DNA of 64,000 nucleotides from Cerrena zonata (Eukaryota; Basidiomycota; Agaricomycetes; Polyporales; Cerrenaceae), in contig JASBNA010000008.1 of the NCBI GenBank assembly GCA_038087015.1, forward strand, positions 496,001 through 560,000, given 5' to 3'. Below the pieces are notes generated by a model. It saw only the letters and a program-made list of their open reading frames with translations. It ran no database searches and had not been told where the DNA came from. The position numbers and the translations under genes were made by a program. How positions within the stretch are numbered: the first letter of the stretch is position 1; each line of letters begins with the position of its first letter. Shown here piece by piece: positions 36,296-48,200 of the stretch.

Positions 36296-38542
36296 ATGTC
36301 CATCCCTTATGCAAAAACTCATGAATTTGAGTCAGACACTCAACCTATTCTAGCCAAAGTCGATATCAAAGCACCCGATCGTTTCTCCAGCTACACTTCA
36401 TTCGATGACTCCGTCATCAAACCCTCCTCATTGATCATCGTACCAGACAGAAGACGCGGCGTCGGTCTCAAGATCATCCTTCCTGCAGTCATAGCGTTTA
36501 GTAGCACCGCCGGGATGGCAACGTTTTTCCTGGCGTGGCTTTGTTCTCACAATACCCAGAATATCCATGAGATTTGGCGGGATCGCGCCTTTCTGCTTAA
36601 CGAAGGGACGAAACTTGAAGGTGAAGCCGAAGCTGCTCGATTGTTTGGGCTGACCATCTCCACTGCTGCGGTACGTAACTCGTCGCTATTATGATTTATA
36701 ATTTCATGAGTAATACTCTCAGGCGAAGACAGTCACTTTCATAACTCCTGCCCTAATCGGTCTCTATTCGTTCTACCTGGCTCGGTTTTGGCTCAAGTTA
36801 GATACTACTCTACAACCTAACAAACGACTTCCTACACCTCTCCAGTATGTATACTCGTACGTCCTCGATCTACACGCTCACCGTTCTCATTAGATATGGC
36901 CTCGTCGTCAGTCTGCTGAGCGACTCGAGTCTACAATCCATCATCTCCGCTGCTCGTTATTTGATACGTGGACGTGAGCGACGAGCGAGTGCAAGCTCCA
37001 TTCTTACCCACGCGATGGTTATGTGCTCGTTTGTTTATGTTTTAACCAATGCCATTGGGTAATTCCTTTCTCTCTCTACGATACCTATCATTCCTCTCAT
37101 TTACCTCTATCTACAGGGCTGTGGATCTTTGGCTTCATGTGGTTACCACAACTATTGTTCAACCCGTCACGACCATGGTCGAAACGCCATTCAAGTATAG
37201 CGTCGACCAGGCTGGTGTGTAAACCATACCCGGACGATTGGGCTCACGTATGGGAGCCATGTTTGGTATTTCCAGGTAGCTGGGGAAACGGAGTTCTTTC
37301 TAAAGCACCTGGTATGCTTACCAGAGCTAACAACTCTGACTCGCTTCGAACAATCACTCTTGCCTGATGCCGACGATATGGCTGTACTCGTCAAACCTAA
37401 CATACCGCAGGGCCTGGTTTTCCGTGCGACTTCGTTTGGTGCGCGGGCGTCGTGCGAAGCAGTAAACCCTGTATGCGGCAAGGAGCCTGTAGGCTAACTG
37501 CACCGGTTTCCCATCAACCTTCCCTCCCATTGACGGTGGACAGGAATCGCTGTCTACCATCCAAGGAGGGGAATCTCAGCTTCTAATCCAGACATCGAAT
37601 TGCGCTTCGTGTGATCATGTACCTACTGAACTATACTTCTTCGATCGCCCCCCTGGTCAGGGTGACAACCCTCCTATGAATGCATACAATTTCTGGATGC
37701 AATTCATCTGGATGGCGGAAGGCGATCAGCCGTATGGAGTCGGCACAGGTAGCGATGCTGTCGGGAGCTATTCTAACGTTGCCACTATGTTAGCTAACTG
37801 CACTTTATCCTTCTACAACGTCACTGTGGACTATAGGAACGGGAGTTACTCTCTTCTCCACGAAGAGCTGAGTAATGTTGGGCTTTCCGACGGCTTAGCT
37901 CTACCCGCTCGTCTTGGCCATTTGAACTCTAATCTCATTTCGAATATCGAGGGTCGGGTGTTCACCGATAATTCGATGGAGAGTGTTATGGCATTTCTCC
38001 GACAAGATTTTGCACGACTAGCCCTTGGATCTGCCGCAGTAATTGCCAACGAGACCACCGACACTCTCCTTCAAGGAACCTTGAATAACATGATCGTTGG
38101 ACGTTACCCCCTTTGGCCGATACTCATCTTTGTCGGCTTGATGTACACGCACGCATCTTTGGCACTCATCCTCTTCCTTGTAACCGCCCTACCGATGCGA
38201 ACAAGGTCTCTCGCAGTCACAACGAGAAGAGGAGATAGCAGTAATCGCATATCCGTACTTCAACTGACCCAAATGCGACTTCATGGTCCACTACCTCTCG
38301 TTTCGACACTCTTTCCGTCATCTCACGCAGAAGCCGACCAAGCAACATTATCTATCAAAACAGACGAGCTTGACATGTTTGACGAAAAGTCAAACGAAGG
38401 TCGTCTCGTGGCTGGTTTGCATTCTGAAGGCCATTTCGGACAAACTCAGTTCGGAGTACATATGGTTCCATTTTCAGATTTTGACGACTCTGTGATAGAG
38501 TCAAAGTTACGGTCTGCTACGGGCTATAGATATGTCTACTAG
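36296..38542 (+). pseudogene. Large multi-pass membrane glycoprotein, copy 2 (three frame breaks)
   Basis: This is a tandem paralogue of the gene at 33.3 kb. It has the same intron positions and the same segment order: AVIAFSSTAGMATFFLAWL, IGLYSFYLARFWL, YGLVVSLLSDSSLQ, MVMCSFVYVLTNAIG, a glycosylated region, and PLWPILIFVGLMYTHASLAL. Aligning the two copies by eye reveals three extra single bases in copy 2: near 37211-37220 (frame then hits TAA), at 37365 (TGA) and at about 37491-37495 (TAA). Together they add three bases, so the frame is regained and the last 350 codons to 38542 are intact and conserved (AYNFWMQFIWMAEG, NEGRLVAGLHSEG). The N-terminal exons are also intact. Either this is a decaying copy or the assembly has local insertion errors. 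Confidence 0.65.
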
Positions 38543-39354
38543 AGGTCTCTTTCATTTCCTCTCGCCGTCCTGACATAATCGTTTGTTAACTAAATGCTTA
38601 CTTTCAGGTCTCTTTCAATATTGTTTGGGGAGTGGTATTGTATTCACTGTATCAATGTCATGGAGCTATACGATAATTATTGTAATGCCTTCTTAACAAA
38701 AAATCAGCGGTGAGAGCCCGAGGCCGATGACCATAACAGTCGTCGGAATCAGACTCTCATCGGCGATGCTTGCCATCTCAGAAGTTGTAGTCCACTCTGA
38801 TGCGTTTTCATGGCACAAATGAGTAAGATACGGATCGGACCACCCACCCGCCCACCGATATTCCCGTTCTTGTGTCATCATTTGTAGCATCTAGTCGGTC
38901 AGATGAACTCTGCTCGTCATCATGATCGCGAAGTGTAGACATTTCGTTCGCGACGGTAATTATGACTGCGTTTCGAGCAATACAACACACTCCCAGAACC
39001 GTCGGGGATGACAAGACGAATGATATATGCACAGATTGACGAGATGCTATCGGGCCACCCGCCCACCCACCGATAGTTCTGCATGTCGCATGTCGCATCT
39101 CCAGGCATTCGCCACTTTGTCGTCCGTTCACAAACGGACTGCATAACAGCGATGACACTTTTCGTCATATTCGCAACGAAAGCAGACTCGTTTGGACCAA
39201 TCATAGACTTTGGAACCATGACAACGTCCGTCCACCCATCACCAAGCACACGCATGTACCCATACTCTCCACGATAGCTACTTAGATGGGCACAGACAGC
39301 CCAAAGCTCCACAAACCCTTCATCAGTATCCATCAACATACATCAATTCGACCT

Positions 39355-39490
39355 CAGGCTCTCGGCCAAGAGGAAAAAAACTCTGCTCCTGTTTACAGGG
39401 GTCCTCCTCCTCCTTTAACGGTCGAAAAACCCAGTGGGAAAAATCGCCGAAGAGCAGAGAAAATCTGTACTGAGGGCTCGAGAGGTAGAG
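39355..39490. repeat. Hairpin-like element, copy A
   Basis: CTCTGCTC at 39381-39388 and GAGCAGAG at 39452-39459 form a perfect inverted repeat. Between them lies GAAAAACCCAGTGGGAAAAA, itself nearly symmetric (CCCAGTGGG). The element is flanked by a CTCGGC..AAG motif before and GGGCTCGAG after. The same order occurs in copy B about 530 bases downstream. Confidence 0.65.
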
Positions 39491-39889
39491 TGAACGATGA
39501 TGTGATGGATACGTGAATCCGAGTCGATGGGGCTAGGACTGTGTACCGTCCTGTAACATATCGGTAAGAAGCGGGAGTATTGCGACTTTTGTGGTGTGGG
39601 GACGTCGTAGAAACTGGAGAGAGTCTTTGTACGACTCGATCGTTTCCGAGTCAGATAGTCTGAGTGGGAGTCATGTGAACATATTTCAGGTTTATCGTGA
39701 GGTGACAGTTGTTCAGTGCATCAGACGAGAATGATTGACGGACTCGAGAAATGTCGTCGAGTCGACGTCTGGACTGAGTCTCGTGAATGACGTGCAGTCA
39801 GCTCGCTGATCAGTCCACCGTCCGGTAGATTAACATCGGACCGCCAGGAGCAACTGCACGTATCACATTAATCAAACTTGAATCCAATC

Positions 39890-40000
39890 CCAACCCCTCG
39901 GCGAAGAAAAAAAACTCTGCTGAGGTACTCCTCAATTGACGGACGAAAAAACCCAGTGGGAAAAAAATCGCCGTGAAGCAGAGAAAAAAAAGTAGGGCTC
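39890..40000. repeat. Hairpin-like element, copy B
   Basis: CTCTGCT at 39915-39921 and AGCAGAG at 39977-39983 are inverted. The internal GAAAAAACCCAGTGGGAAAA and the closing GGGCTCGAG are conserved with copy A. The A-runs next to the stem are longer here than in copy A. Confidence 0.65.
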
Positions 40001-43000
40001 GAGGGGAATGAATGATATTTATGAACTTAAATCGTCATGGCATAGGGGTTCATAGAAACCGGTAGCAGTCTGCAAAGTCCTTGTGCGACTGATCGTTTCT
40101 GAGTTTGCTAAGAGTCAAGACCAGATAGTCTGAATGAACATCAGTCGGGTTTATCATGACGATGAAGGCGATGAAGATGATAAGTCGGTCGGTGCAGAGA
40201 ACGAGAAGGGGTCTTCCACAGGTTGTTTGAGCACGAGCGAACATGTTTCAAAGTCATCGAGGCAACGTCTGGGCTAGTCTCGTGGAGTCCGGTGTATAAA
40301 CGTCAGACGTCCAACCGAGAGTGACTACTGGTGGCAAGTTCGAGTCTTTCATGAATGTCTGATTGGTCTGCATGTCATCTATACGCGATATGCGCTTGTC
40401 AAACGTATCAAGAACCAACAAAAATGGTGGTTAGACTCGGAAGCTTTCAACTTCAAGACAAGAATTCATTCTCCGATGGAGAATATCATGTAGGTCGCAG
40501 GTATCCCGGATGTCGGATGGTTTGTACCCGGAGCATACAACTCGCATGTCAAGAATAAGCCAATTGAGGATTGTTTTCTCTCAGTGACGGGGATTAGGTG
40601 ACACGGTGCTGGGGTGGTAAACATGGACCTTGGGCGTTGCGTCCCCCAGTAATTTGGTTCGACGTCTAATACTGGGTATGCGACTCTTTATACTTGTCGA
40701 CGCATCCGTAAGATTTTGTGGCATGGAAACTGGCGAGAGTCTGTGTGTTTGTGACTCGATCATTTGGGAGTTTCCCGAAGCCAAATAGTCTAATTGGGAT
40801 GTCGGGTCTATCGTGATGATGCAGATGATGGGTTCAGTGTATAGAACGGGGAGGGGTCCTCCCGTTTGAGCATTCAAAACATGTTCTTGTCATCGAGCCG
40901 ACGTCAAGGGTTCGTTGTTTGGATAGAGTGCCAGTGACATGGTATTGTGGTAAACGAAGACCTTTAGCATTGCGACCGTCGGTGTTTGATTCGACCAGAC
41001 TGGTATCACGTCTGACAGTGGAATTTTTGGCCGTATACGACTCTTTGCTCTCATCGTGGCACAGAGGAACGGCGTTGATAGGCCTCTAAGCTCTGGTACG
41101 GTATAGCAATTTAACGACCCAGTATGCAGGAGACGAAAGTACCCAGATGGCGATATCATGGTCGTACCAAATGACCGAGTAGCATGTCGAGAATAATCAA
41201 CGAGGAATAGTCATCTCGTCGAAGAAGATTCGTTAACATGAGGTCGTGGTCTCCTGGTGTGCAAGATTTGGTTTGGATCGTCTAGTAGCGTCTGCCACCG
41301 AGCGTCGAACAGGGTATGGAAGGGACTACAGCGAGTTATAACGCTTCTGAGTCAAGGCATTTCCACACAACGCGGTAGAGCGGGCAACGATGAGTCCCAG
41401 TAACTAGGCTCCAGTATTCCAAACAGCGGTCTGAGATTCTCGTTGACAAGACGAAGGAATTCGAATGGTAGCGTCATGATGGCTAACATGCCAAGAATAA
41501 ATCATGAATCGTAAGAACGGATATCTCAGACGAATCGGACGGATTGGTAGATATAGAGTCATGGTCTCATAATTTGGAGTGCCTGAGATGTAAGTGTAGC
41601 TCATCGAAAGGCAACTATCTGGCTCCTGAGAATCGAGGGACTAGTAGTACCAAAGGAAGTGAGATGAGATGTTCGAGTAAGTACGTCTTCCTGAAGCCGT
41701 TGCTGTATCCTAGACCTAACCAAGCCTGCCCATCGAGATCAATGGGCATTAGGGTCCGTGGTTAGGATAGAGGACGAGGCGGCGGAAGGGCGGTAATTGG
41801 AATGTATGAGCCGTGCTATTCAAGTAATCGATACCAGTGAATGTGCAAACTACGGCGAATGATTAGGCTCGTAGGTGACTGTCAAGATGGCACTCCGTAT
41901 GATCACACGAGATGAGATTGGGTAGAACATCTGTATTGTTTTGGTTGTCGTAAGACATATGTATATATGTAGACAGGGCGTACGAGATAGACGATGCATC
42001 AAACAAACAATACGACACAAGACTGCGGAAGGTTCGGCAGGTCAGGGGCTATTGGAGTGGGCAAATCGTGATGCGTCGACGGGGCCTATGTGTAGTTCAA
42101 AGCTTAAGTAGTACCGCAGCATACAAGCAGACTTCGGCGTGAGGGTAGTACGCAGTCATGAAGGTATTGGGCTTGGAAGTACTTGGACAGGAGTCGGCAT
42201 ATTCGAGCGAGGAGTGAGTGCATCAAGCAACTACGAACTCGACAGGATCGCAACAGGGGCTCGACATTGAGGTCCTAAGGTTGTGGGCTTGAAGATACGA
42301 GAGCTTGGTGATGCTCAAACCGGGTACAAAAGCTCATCGGTTTAAGCAGAGCACGTCGCTCTAAGAGAAAAAAAAAAGTCGGGATACCCACTTCAGAGCC
42401 AAGTCGGATAACATCATCGACGAGAACGAGAAGGAAGGACGAAGTCCAAAACAACTAGTGCTGGTATGTATGGGGAGCCAGTCCGCAGACTCTTCCTCAG
42501 GTTGGCGTAAACGCATCAACTCAGGGGTACGAGACGATTTTTTGGGAGCTCGGAAAAGAGATGGTATTTCTCTGAGGGATTGCATCTAATGCTATAATCC
42601 CGGGTGGTAACGCCAGTTTGGTCCTGTAGTCTCACAGAAGGCAGACGTCCTAAGTTTTTTAAACTCTAGGCGTGGCTCAGCGTTATTGACTCTGTCGAGG
42701 ATCCAACACATGGTCGTTCACGAAGAAGAGAGAAAAGGAGATGCAGCGAGTTTAAAAGGTGTTTGCGGAGCCGAGAGACGGCATGACAGACGCTTGTGTG
42801 CCGTGGCGCGGCCCCACTATGACAAATTGAAGGTCCGCTCACTTCCACATGGGGCCGCAGCTGCCGTTTTTTGACTCGAGAATGGGGAGGAGACAGGAGG
42901 GGAATCTGTCTCTGAGGAGAAAATGAGCTGGTCGCATTACGGTAAATGATTACGCTGAATGAGCTTGAACGAAGACAGCGATTCTTATATTCTCCTGAGC

Positions 43001-43378
43001 ATCATCCATTGATTCTCCGGTTGCAAAATATCGTTTCACCAACTTTGTGTTTGCATTGCAACGGCTCCTGGTACATTAGCCTTCTATTATTCCAATTCCC
43101 AGCTCTCTTGACGATAATATGAGGTCTGAAGGGAAGACAGCGTTGTTCGCATAGGCTGTGACGAATAAGGACGATCCTGGCTGTATTTGGACTGGTAGTT
43201 TCTAATTTTGGCCAAGGCAAGCATACCACGTCGACTGGGAGGGTCAATAAGCGCGAACACACGACCACTTCTCTCCAAAGTCCACCACCCATCCCATCTC
43301 CTCCTCGTGTCCTCCCCGCGTGGCACATACTCTTCTTTCATCCTCTCTCAGAACGTGTAATACCGAAAAATAGTGGCC

Positions 43379-44856
43379 ATGGCATTCTACAACAGTAACA
43401 ACAGAAGCCCGCCACCGCTCCAACACCCCGTCCCCACTCACCCTGCATACATCCCCGAACCACCCTCTACCCCTGTCTCACCCCAAGGTTATCAACGATA
43501 CACCAGTTCTCCGGGTCCTGCCCCTGGTACTAACCCTAGTCAATATGCTGCTCAGCCGATACCACCTCAACCACACATGTCTTCGAGTTACATGCCGCCT
43601 CAGGCTGGACATGGATATCAGCCTTTGGGATCTATGGGTTCGCCGCCGAGGCAACAGCCTATTCATGGACAGGTGCCTTCGCATATGCCGCCTACGGCAC
43701 CTGTGGACTTTTCGGCGTGGGGGTTGAATGATGCGACGGCGCAGTTTGGGATGCAATTGGGACAGAGTGCGGTCGCTGCTGGTCAGGACTATGTTTCCAA
43801 GAACGTATGTCCGCTATTTCTCATTCTTCTCATCCTTATGTTTGTACTCATGCTTATTTGTATGGCATTGCAATCGGGTGCAATGGATAGTTGGGAGGTC
43901 TCATTCCGATCACCGCAGTCAAGCAATACTTCAACGTGTCCAATTCATATGTCGTCACCAAACTTCGCGTCCTCCTCTTCCCATGGAGACATAAACCTTG
44001 GTCCAGACGGACCCGACGGACGGAGAATGGACAAATGGAGTTCTTGACACCCATGGAGGATCCTAATGCACCAGATTTGTACATTCCTCGTACGTACCCT
44101 AATGTTTTGCATGTCAGGTATTTGATACTCATCCGGCTTACTTACGTTGGGTGTTTTGTAGTGATGGCGTTTGTGACTTATATCCTTGCCGTTGCGCTGC
44201 ATTATGGTCTCAAGTCGGATTTCCGGCCGGATATCCTGGGTGTTAAAGCGTCGACGGGGCTCGTTGTTATCCTCCTTGACTTTTTGTTCGTGAAACTCGG
44301 ATGCTACCTTTTGAATATCCAGGTTCGTTCCTCGCCCCCTTCCCTTTGACTTCTTTCAAACCTCCCCGTATGCTAACCAATTTCTCCACAACCTTATAGG
44401 GCGCAAGTCAAGTCTTAGACCTACTAGCGTATAATGGATACAAATTCGTCGGGTACGCGCCATCTCCCCTCCCCTCCTCATAAATCTCTTCAGAAACTGA
44501 ATTTGACTTGTAGCGTGATCTTGACACTAATAGCAGGCATGCTCAACCTGAGAGGGACATTCTACCTCCTCGTCTTCCTCTATACATTCTTCGCTACTGC
44601 GTTTTTCCTCGTGAGTCTCCTTCCTCTCTCTTCATCTCCCACATCCTCTTGTAACCCCCCACCAAAATTGATATTGATGTTGACACTAACGAAACCCCAC
44701 CCCAAATAGCTCCGCTCCCTCCGCTCCGTCGTCCTCCCAGACGCATCAGCAACCGCATCGCCCGTCAATACCGCACAGCGGTCACGGAGGATTACGTTCC
44801 TCTTTTTGGTGGCGGTGTTGCAGGTCGTTTATATGGGGATCTTGGTTTGGGTGTAG
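43379..44856 (+). CDS. YIF1: YIF1-family ER-Golgi transport protein
   Basis: Yif1/Hrf1 is a five-span membrane protein that works with Yip1 and Ypt-type GTPases in COPII vesicle traffic between ER and Golgi. The N-terminal cytoplasmic part is Pro/Gln/Ser-rich, starting MAFYNSNNRSPPP. The conserved block follows: QFGMQLGQSAVAAGQDYVSK, spliced to LGGLIPITAVKQYFNVSNSY, VVTKLRVLLFPWRHKPWSR and the C-terminal hydrophobic spans (VMAFVTYILAVALHYGLKSD, VVILLDFLFVKLGCYLLNIQ, VLDLLAYNGYKFVG, FYLLVFLYTFFATAFFL, FLFLVAVLQVVYMGILVWV). There are five introns. The stop is at 44854-44856. It converges on SEA3. The gene is intact. Confidence 0.95.
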
Positions 44857-45277
44857 AGACCAGGCGAGAGGTGAGAGGGGAGGTTGGGGATGGGTGGGAG
44901 ATGTATATATTGTCGTAATGCTACCTTTGGATTTTTTAATCGATGTGTGCATCTGCTCGTGATTGCTTCTGTTTTTGCAGGTCAGAGTGAAGGTTTGGAT
45001 AGGACTCCTTTTTCTAATCCTGCTCTGTGACATGCGTATATGTTGCGGCGAGACACATGGAAATTGACAACTGACCACCGTTACCCACAACCCTTTAGTC
45101 GTTCGATTACAGAGTGGAGACGAAACTCAGGAACGTTTTCCTTGTGCCCCCTACTATATCTGCATGAACATGTATTCGAAACTGTAGCATGACGCTAAAA
45201 TAGCAAACTATACTCTAGAATACACAACACACCATAAAATAAAATACAAACACAAAACAACTACACCAAAAAAACAC
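44857..45277. other. Convergent 3' intergenic region
   Basis: About 420 bases between the stops of YIF1 and SEA3, AT-rich toward 45190-45280 (AAAATAAAATACAAACACAA). It serves as 3' UTRs; no gene is seen. Confidence 0.5.
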
Positions 45278-48200
45278 CTAAATCGCAGACGGCGACATTG
45301 AAAGATACTTCACAACACCACCTCTCGCCACCTGCCAAGGTACATCAACCTCGCCATCCACACTACCATCCCCCTCCGAGCCTACGGTGAACCGACACAT
45401 ACATCCACATCCCGTAGCGCAGTAATCTCCTTTCCGGTTCATCCAGCATCGGATGTGGGAGTCGTGGAGACATTGCATGCATGTTTGAGCTAGGCCTGGA
45501 TAGAGTACGTTAAGATTTAAGATGGAGATTTATGTTTGGAAAGGCGGAGATAGGATGGGATGCGTACCTTTGATAGGGAGTCGACAGACAGAACATCGGT
45601 CTGATAGGAGACGGGAAGAGCATACGGCACATACTTCGGATGCTAGCACGTTTTCGTGTTTGCATTTGCTGCATAAACGTGTGATTCCTAGGAAAGGCCA
45701 TCATATGTCATCACCACTATAGTTCAACCTGCAGGAATAGGTAAACATACCGAGTGGACTAGAGTCTAAAACGACCGCCCGGAGAGATTCTGATAACCGC
45801 GAACGCAATTCTTCCTCTACGGATTTGATGAGTTCTATACGTTTACTTGGATACTGCCAAGCCGAGAGCATTTCAGCGAATGTGACGATATGGCAGGCTA
45901 GTTGGCGTTGTAAGGACGGTTGTAACTCGAATGGAGATCTACAAGAAGTGTGAGTAGTGTTCACAATATACAATACGAGAGGAAGATGGTGGAGAAACGT
46001 ACTGTTTGATGACGTCTAATGTATAATTGGCTTCGAAAATAACACGTCGTCCTGAGGATGGTGTGTTGCTGACCACTTGAGAGAACGTCGGTCGTCTCGT
46101 GGTATTACGACCAGAAGTAAAGAGTGTCGGGTTCGTTTTATTATCAGACCAGGAGTTGGATATCGCTGTTTGATGCAAAGGCGAATCTTTCTTGAAATTC
46201 CTCACTTTAGGAGAATGTGATTGCGCTCGAGCAACAGGGATGGGAACAGCAGTGGCAGGACGAGTATTATTATTACTCTCATCCTCCTTTCCCTTTTCTG
46301 AGATTACCAGACGTTTCATGTTGCTGGTCATGAAGAGATTTGACCAAGAGCCCCGAGATGAGGAGGGAGACGACAGTGCAGGGGCTGGTGAGTGTGATGG
46401 GGATGGCGAGATACGTGACCATGGGGGTAATGAAGGCTCTGACATGCCTACATGTTTTCGGACAAAGGTGAAATAATCCATGTTAGTTGGTTGGAGAGGT
46501 GGAGTCCGTTTGGGTATCTTGAAGACGCGGCCTAATGAGAAGGTTAGCTTGGGGTTGTGTAGGTGTGAAGGATGTAACTTACGTTGTTGTCCTGCCATCT
46601 TAAGCAAGACTACGGCCATCATAACCAGTAATTGAGCATCTTTTCTTAAGATGAACTCGGCGTACCTGTAGTAACATCGTCAATACGGGCGGGATTGTTT
46701 TTTTCCGGGCAAAGTCACTCACATCTTTTCGAAAACCTTGAACATGAGAGGACTGAAGGTACCAAAAGCAGTCGACACCCCTGCTCCCTCTTTCCGTGCA
46801 TCCGCAATGAGTACATGCAACATCGAGAAAAACCGTTCATGATCATAGCGTCCATGCAATATTGCAATCTCCGCATTCTTCTTACACCAATCGAGTGGGT
46901 TCGTCATGGTATACACATACTCTCCTGCCGCAGCCATATCAATGCCTATATAGGCAGATGAATCTCGGATAAAGACCATGCTTCGTCTGTTAGGTAGGAG
47001 AGACATATTCCCAGGTCTTTCCTCAGAAGGCCGTGATTGTTCTGAGAATTTCCGGGTTTTGAGATGTGAGGATGCGTATAGGTTTGACATGATGCGGGAA
47101 ATACTGTTGGTATCGTCCGTCCGCTTGGCATCTGCGTAAGACATGTCTCGATCTCGAGCAGCTAGGATAGTCGTCGGACAGCATCAGATAGGAGGAGTGG
47201 AGAGCGAAAAGACGAGGTGCTGATTCTGGACGTCGTGATCCTAGTGAAGGCGACTTGGAAGGCTCCCGAGGACCACTACCTTTGACTATTCGTGGTGGGG
47301 CTCGGAAGAAACACACAAGCTGGCCTAAATGTACTTTGTTAGAGTATGCAAAATAGATCGAGTTATGGAACGCACCGTTTGGACTAAACACGCCCTGTGA
47401 GGTTCGCGGCTCCGCCAGATTTTTGTTCTCGCGAACAGGGGAATGACTTCCATTCCTCGGTCGCCGAATTGCAGGGTATGCTTCGTCTTCAGATGACGAT
47501 TCATCGTCATCCATTGCCGTTCGCGTAATAGAGTGACTATCTTCGTGTCCAAATAGTAAGAACCGGAGACATGGTTCTAGACATGGTCTGCGGTTTTTAC
47601 GGATGCTAAACAATCTTCTAGCCATGAAGACTCGGCTTCCCATTGTGATCAAGGGATTGGGTTCAAGTTCACAGTTGGGGATACCCACATTTGATGAATA
47701 GCTGTGAGGGAATGTGAAAGTGACTCGGACAAAGACCGAAGTCGATTCTCCCCATGGTCCATGTAAGCCGAATGTGCATGTAGGCCGTTTTCCGAACTCA
47801 GCCTGTGGAGAAAATGTGAATACAACACGGTAACACACAACTCTAGCGACATACCTTTTCCAATCGAACTTTGTAGGACGCTAACTTATTCAGCACGGAA
47901 GTAATTCTAATGAGGAGATGAGTGAAAGAGATGCGAAAAAGAGATTAAGCAACGTACTCCTCCTGCAATGACTGAGTCATGGCCTCAGCCTCATCTTCGC
48001 TGTCAGTCTTAACTTCTCTTTCTCGGGGTTCATCATCTTTTGTCGAGGGCGGCCTAGATAACGAATTCAACCTCGAACCATCACCACCACTCCCATGTCC
48101 TGAGCTTCCATCTCTCTTATTCCCACCAAGCTTGACATTCGCAATCCACGAAGCCGGTGTGACCTGCGTCAACTTTCCTATCATCCCTCGTCTAGTTAAC

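Larger units (their letters stand above)
38690..41060. repeat. Diverged repeat family, spaced copies
   Basis: Related segments recur. The segment around GACTCGATCGTTTC followed by GATAGTCTGA occurs at 39620-39672, 40067-40136 and 40735-40798 with many differences; each is followed by GGTTTATCGTGA-like or GTCTATCGTGATGA-like sequence and then AGAACGNGNAGGGGTC. CCACCCACCCGCCCACCGAT (38840) resembles CCACCCGCCCACCCACCGAT (39054). A GGTAAAC...TTGCG...GACTCTTT block recurs near 40615-40695 and 40950-41050. Spacing between major copies is about 450 to 670 bases. The units are non-coding as far as I can see. Confidence 0.6.
38543..43378. other. 4.8 kb non-coding region with diverged repeats
   Basis: No gene is supported. 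From about 38690 to 41060 it is built of diverged repeated segments, described separately. The part from 41060 to 43378 shows no clear repeat or gene; its end should hold the YIF1 promoter, and GTGGCACATACTCTTCTTTC precedes the start. Confidence 0.5.

Noticed and set aside
42361..42585. Minus-strand open frame of 74 codons
   Set aside because: No homology, signal or splice pattern; it lies in repeat-derived non-coding DNA.
38543..43378. CRISPR-like array or satellite in the repeat region
   Set aside because: Repeats are few, diverged and spaced by hundreds of bases; this is eukaryotic nuclear DNA.
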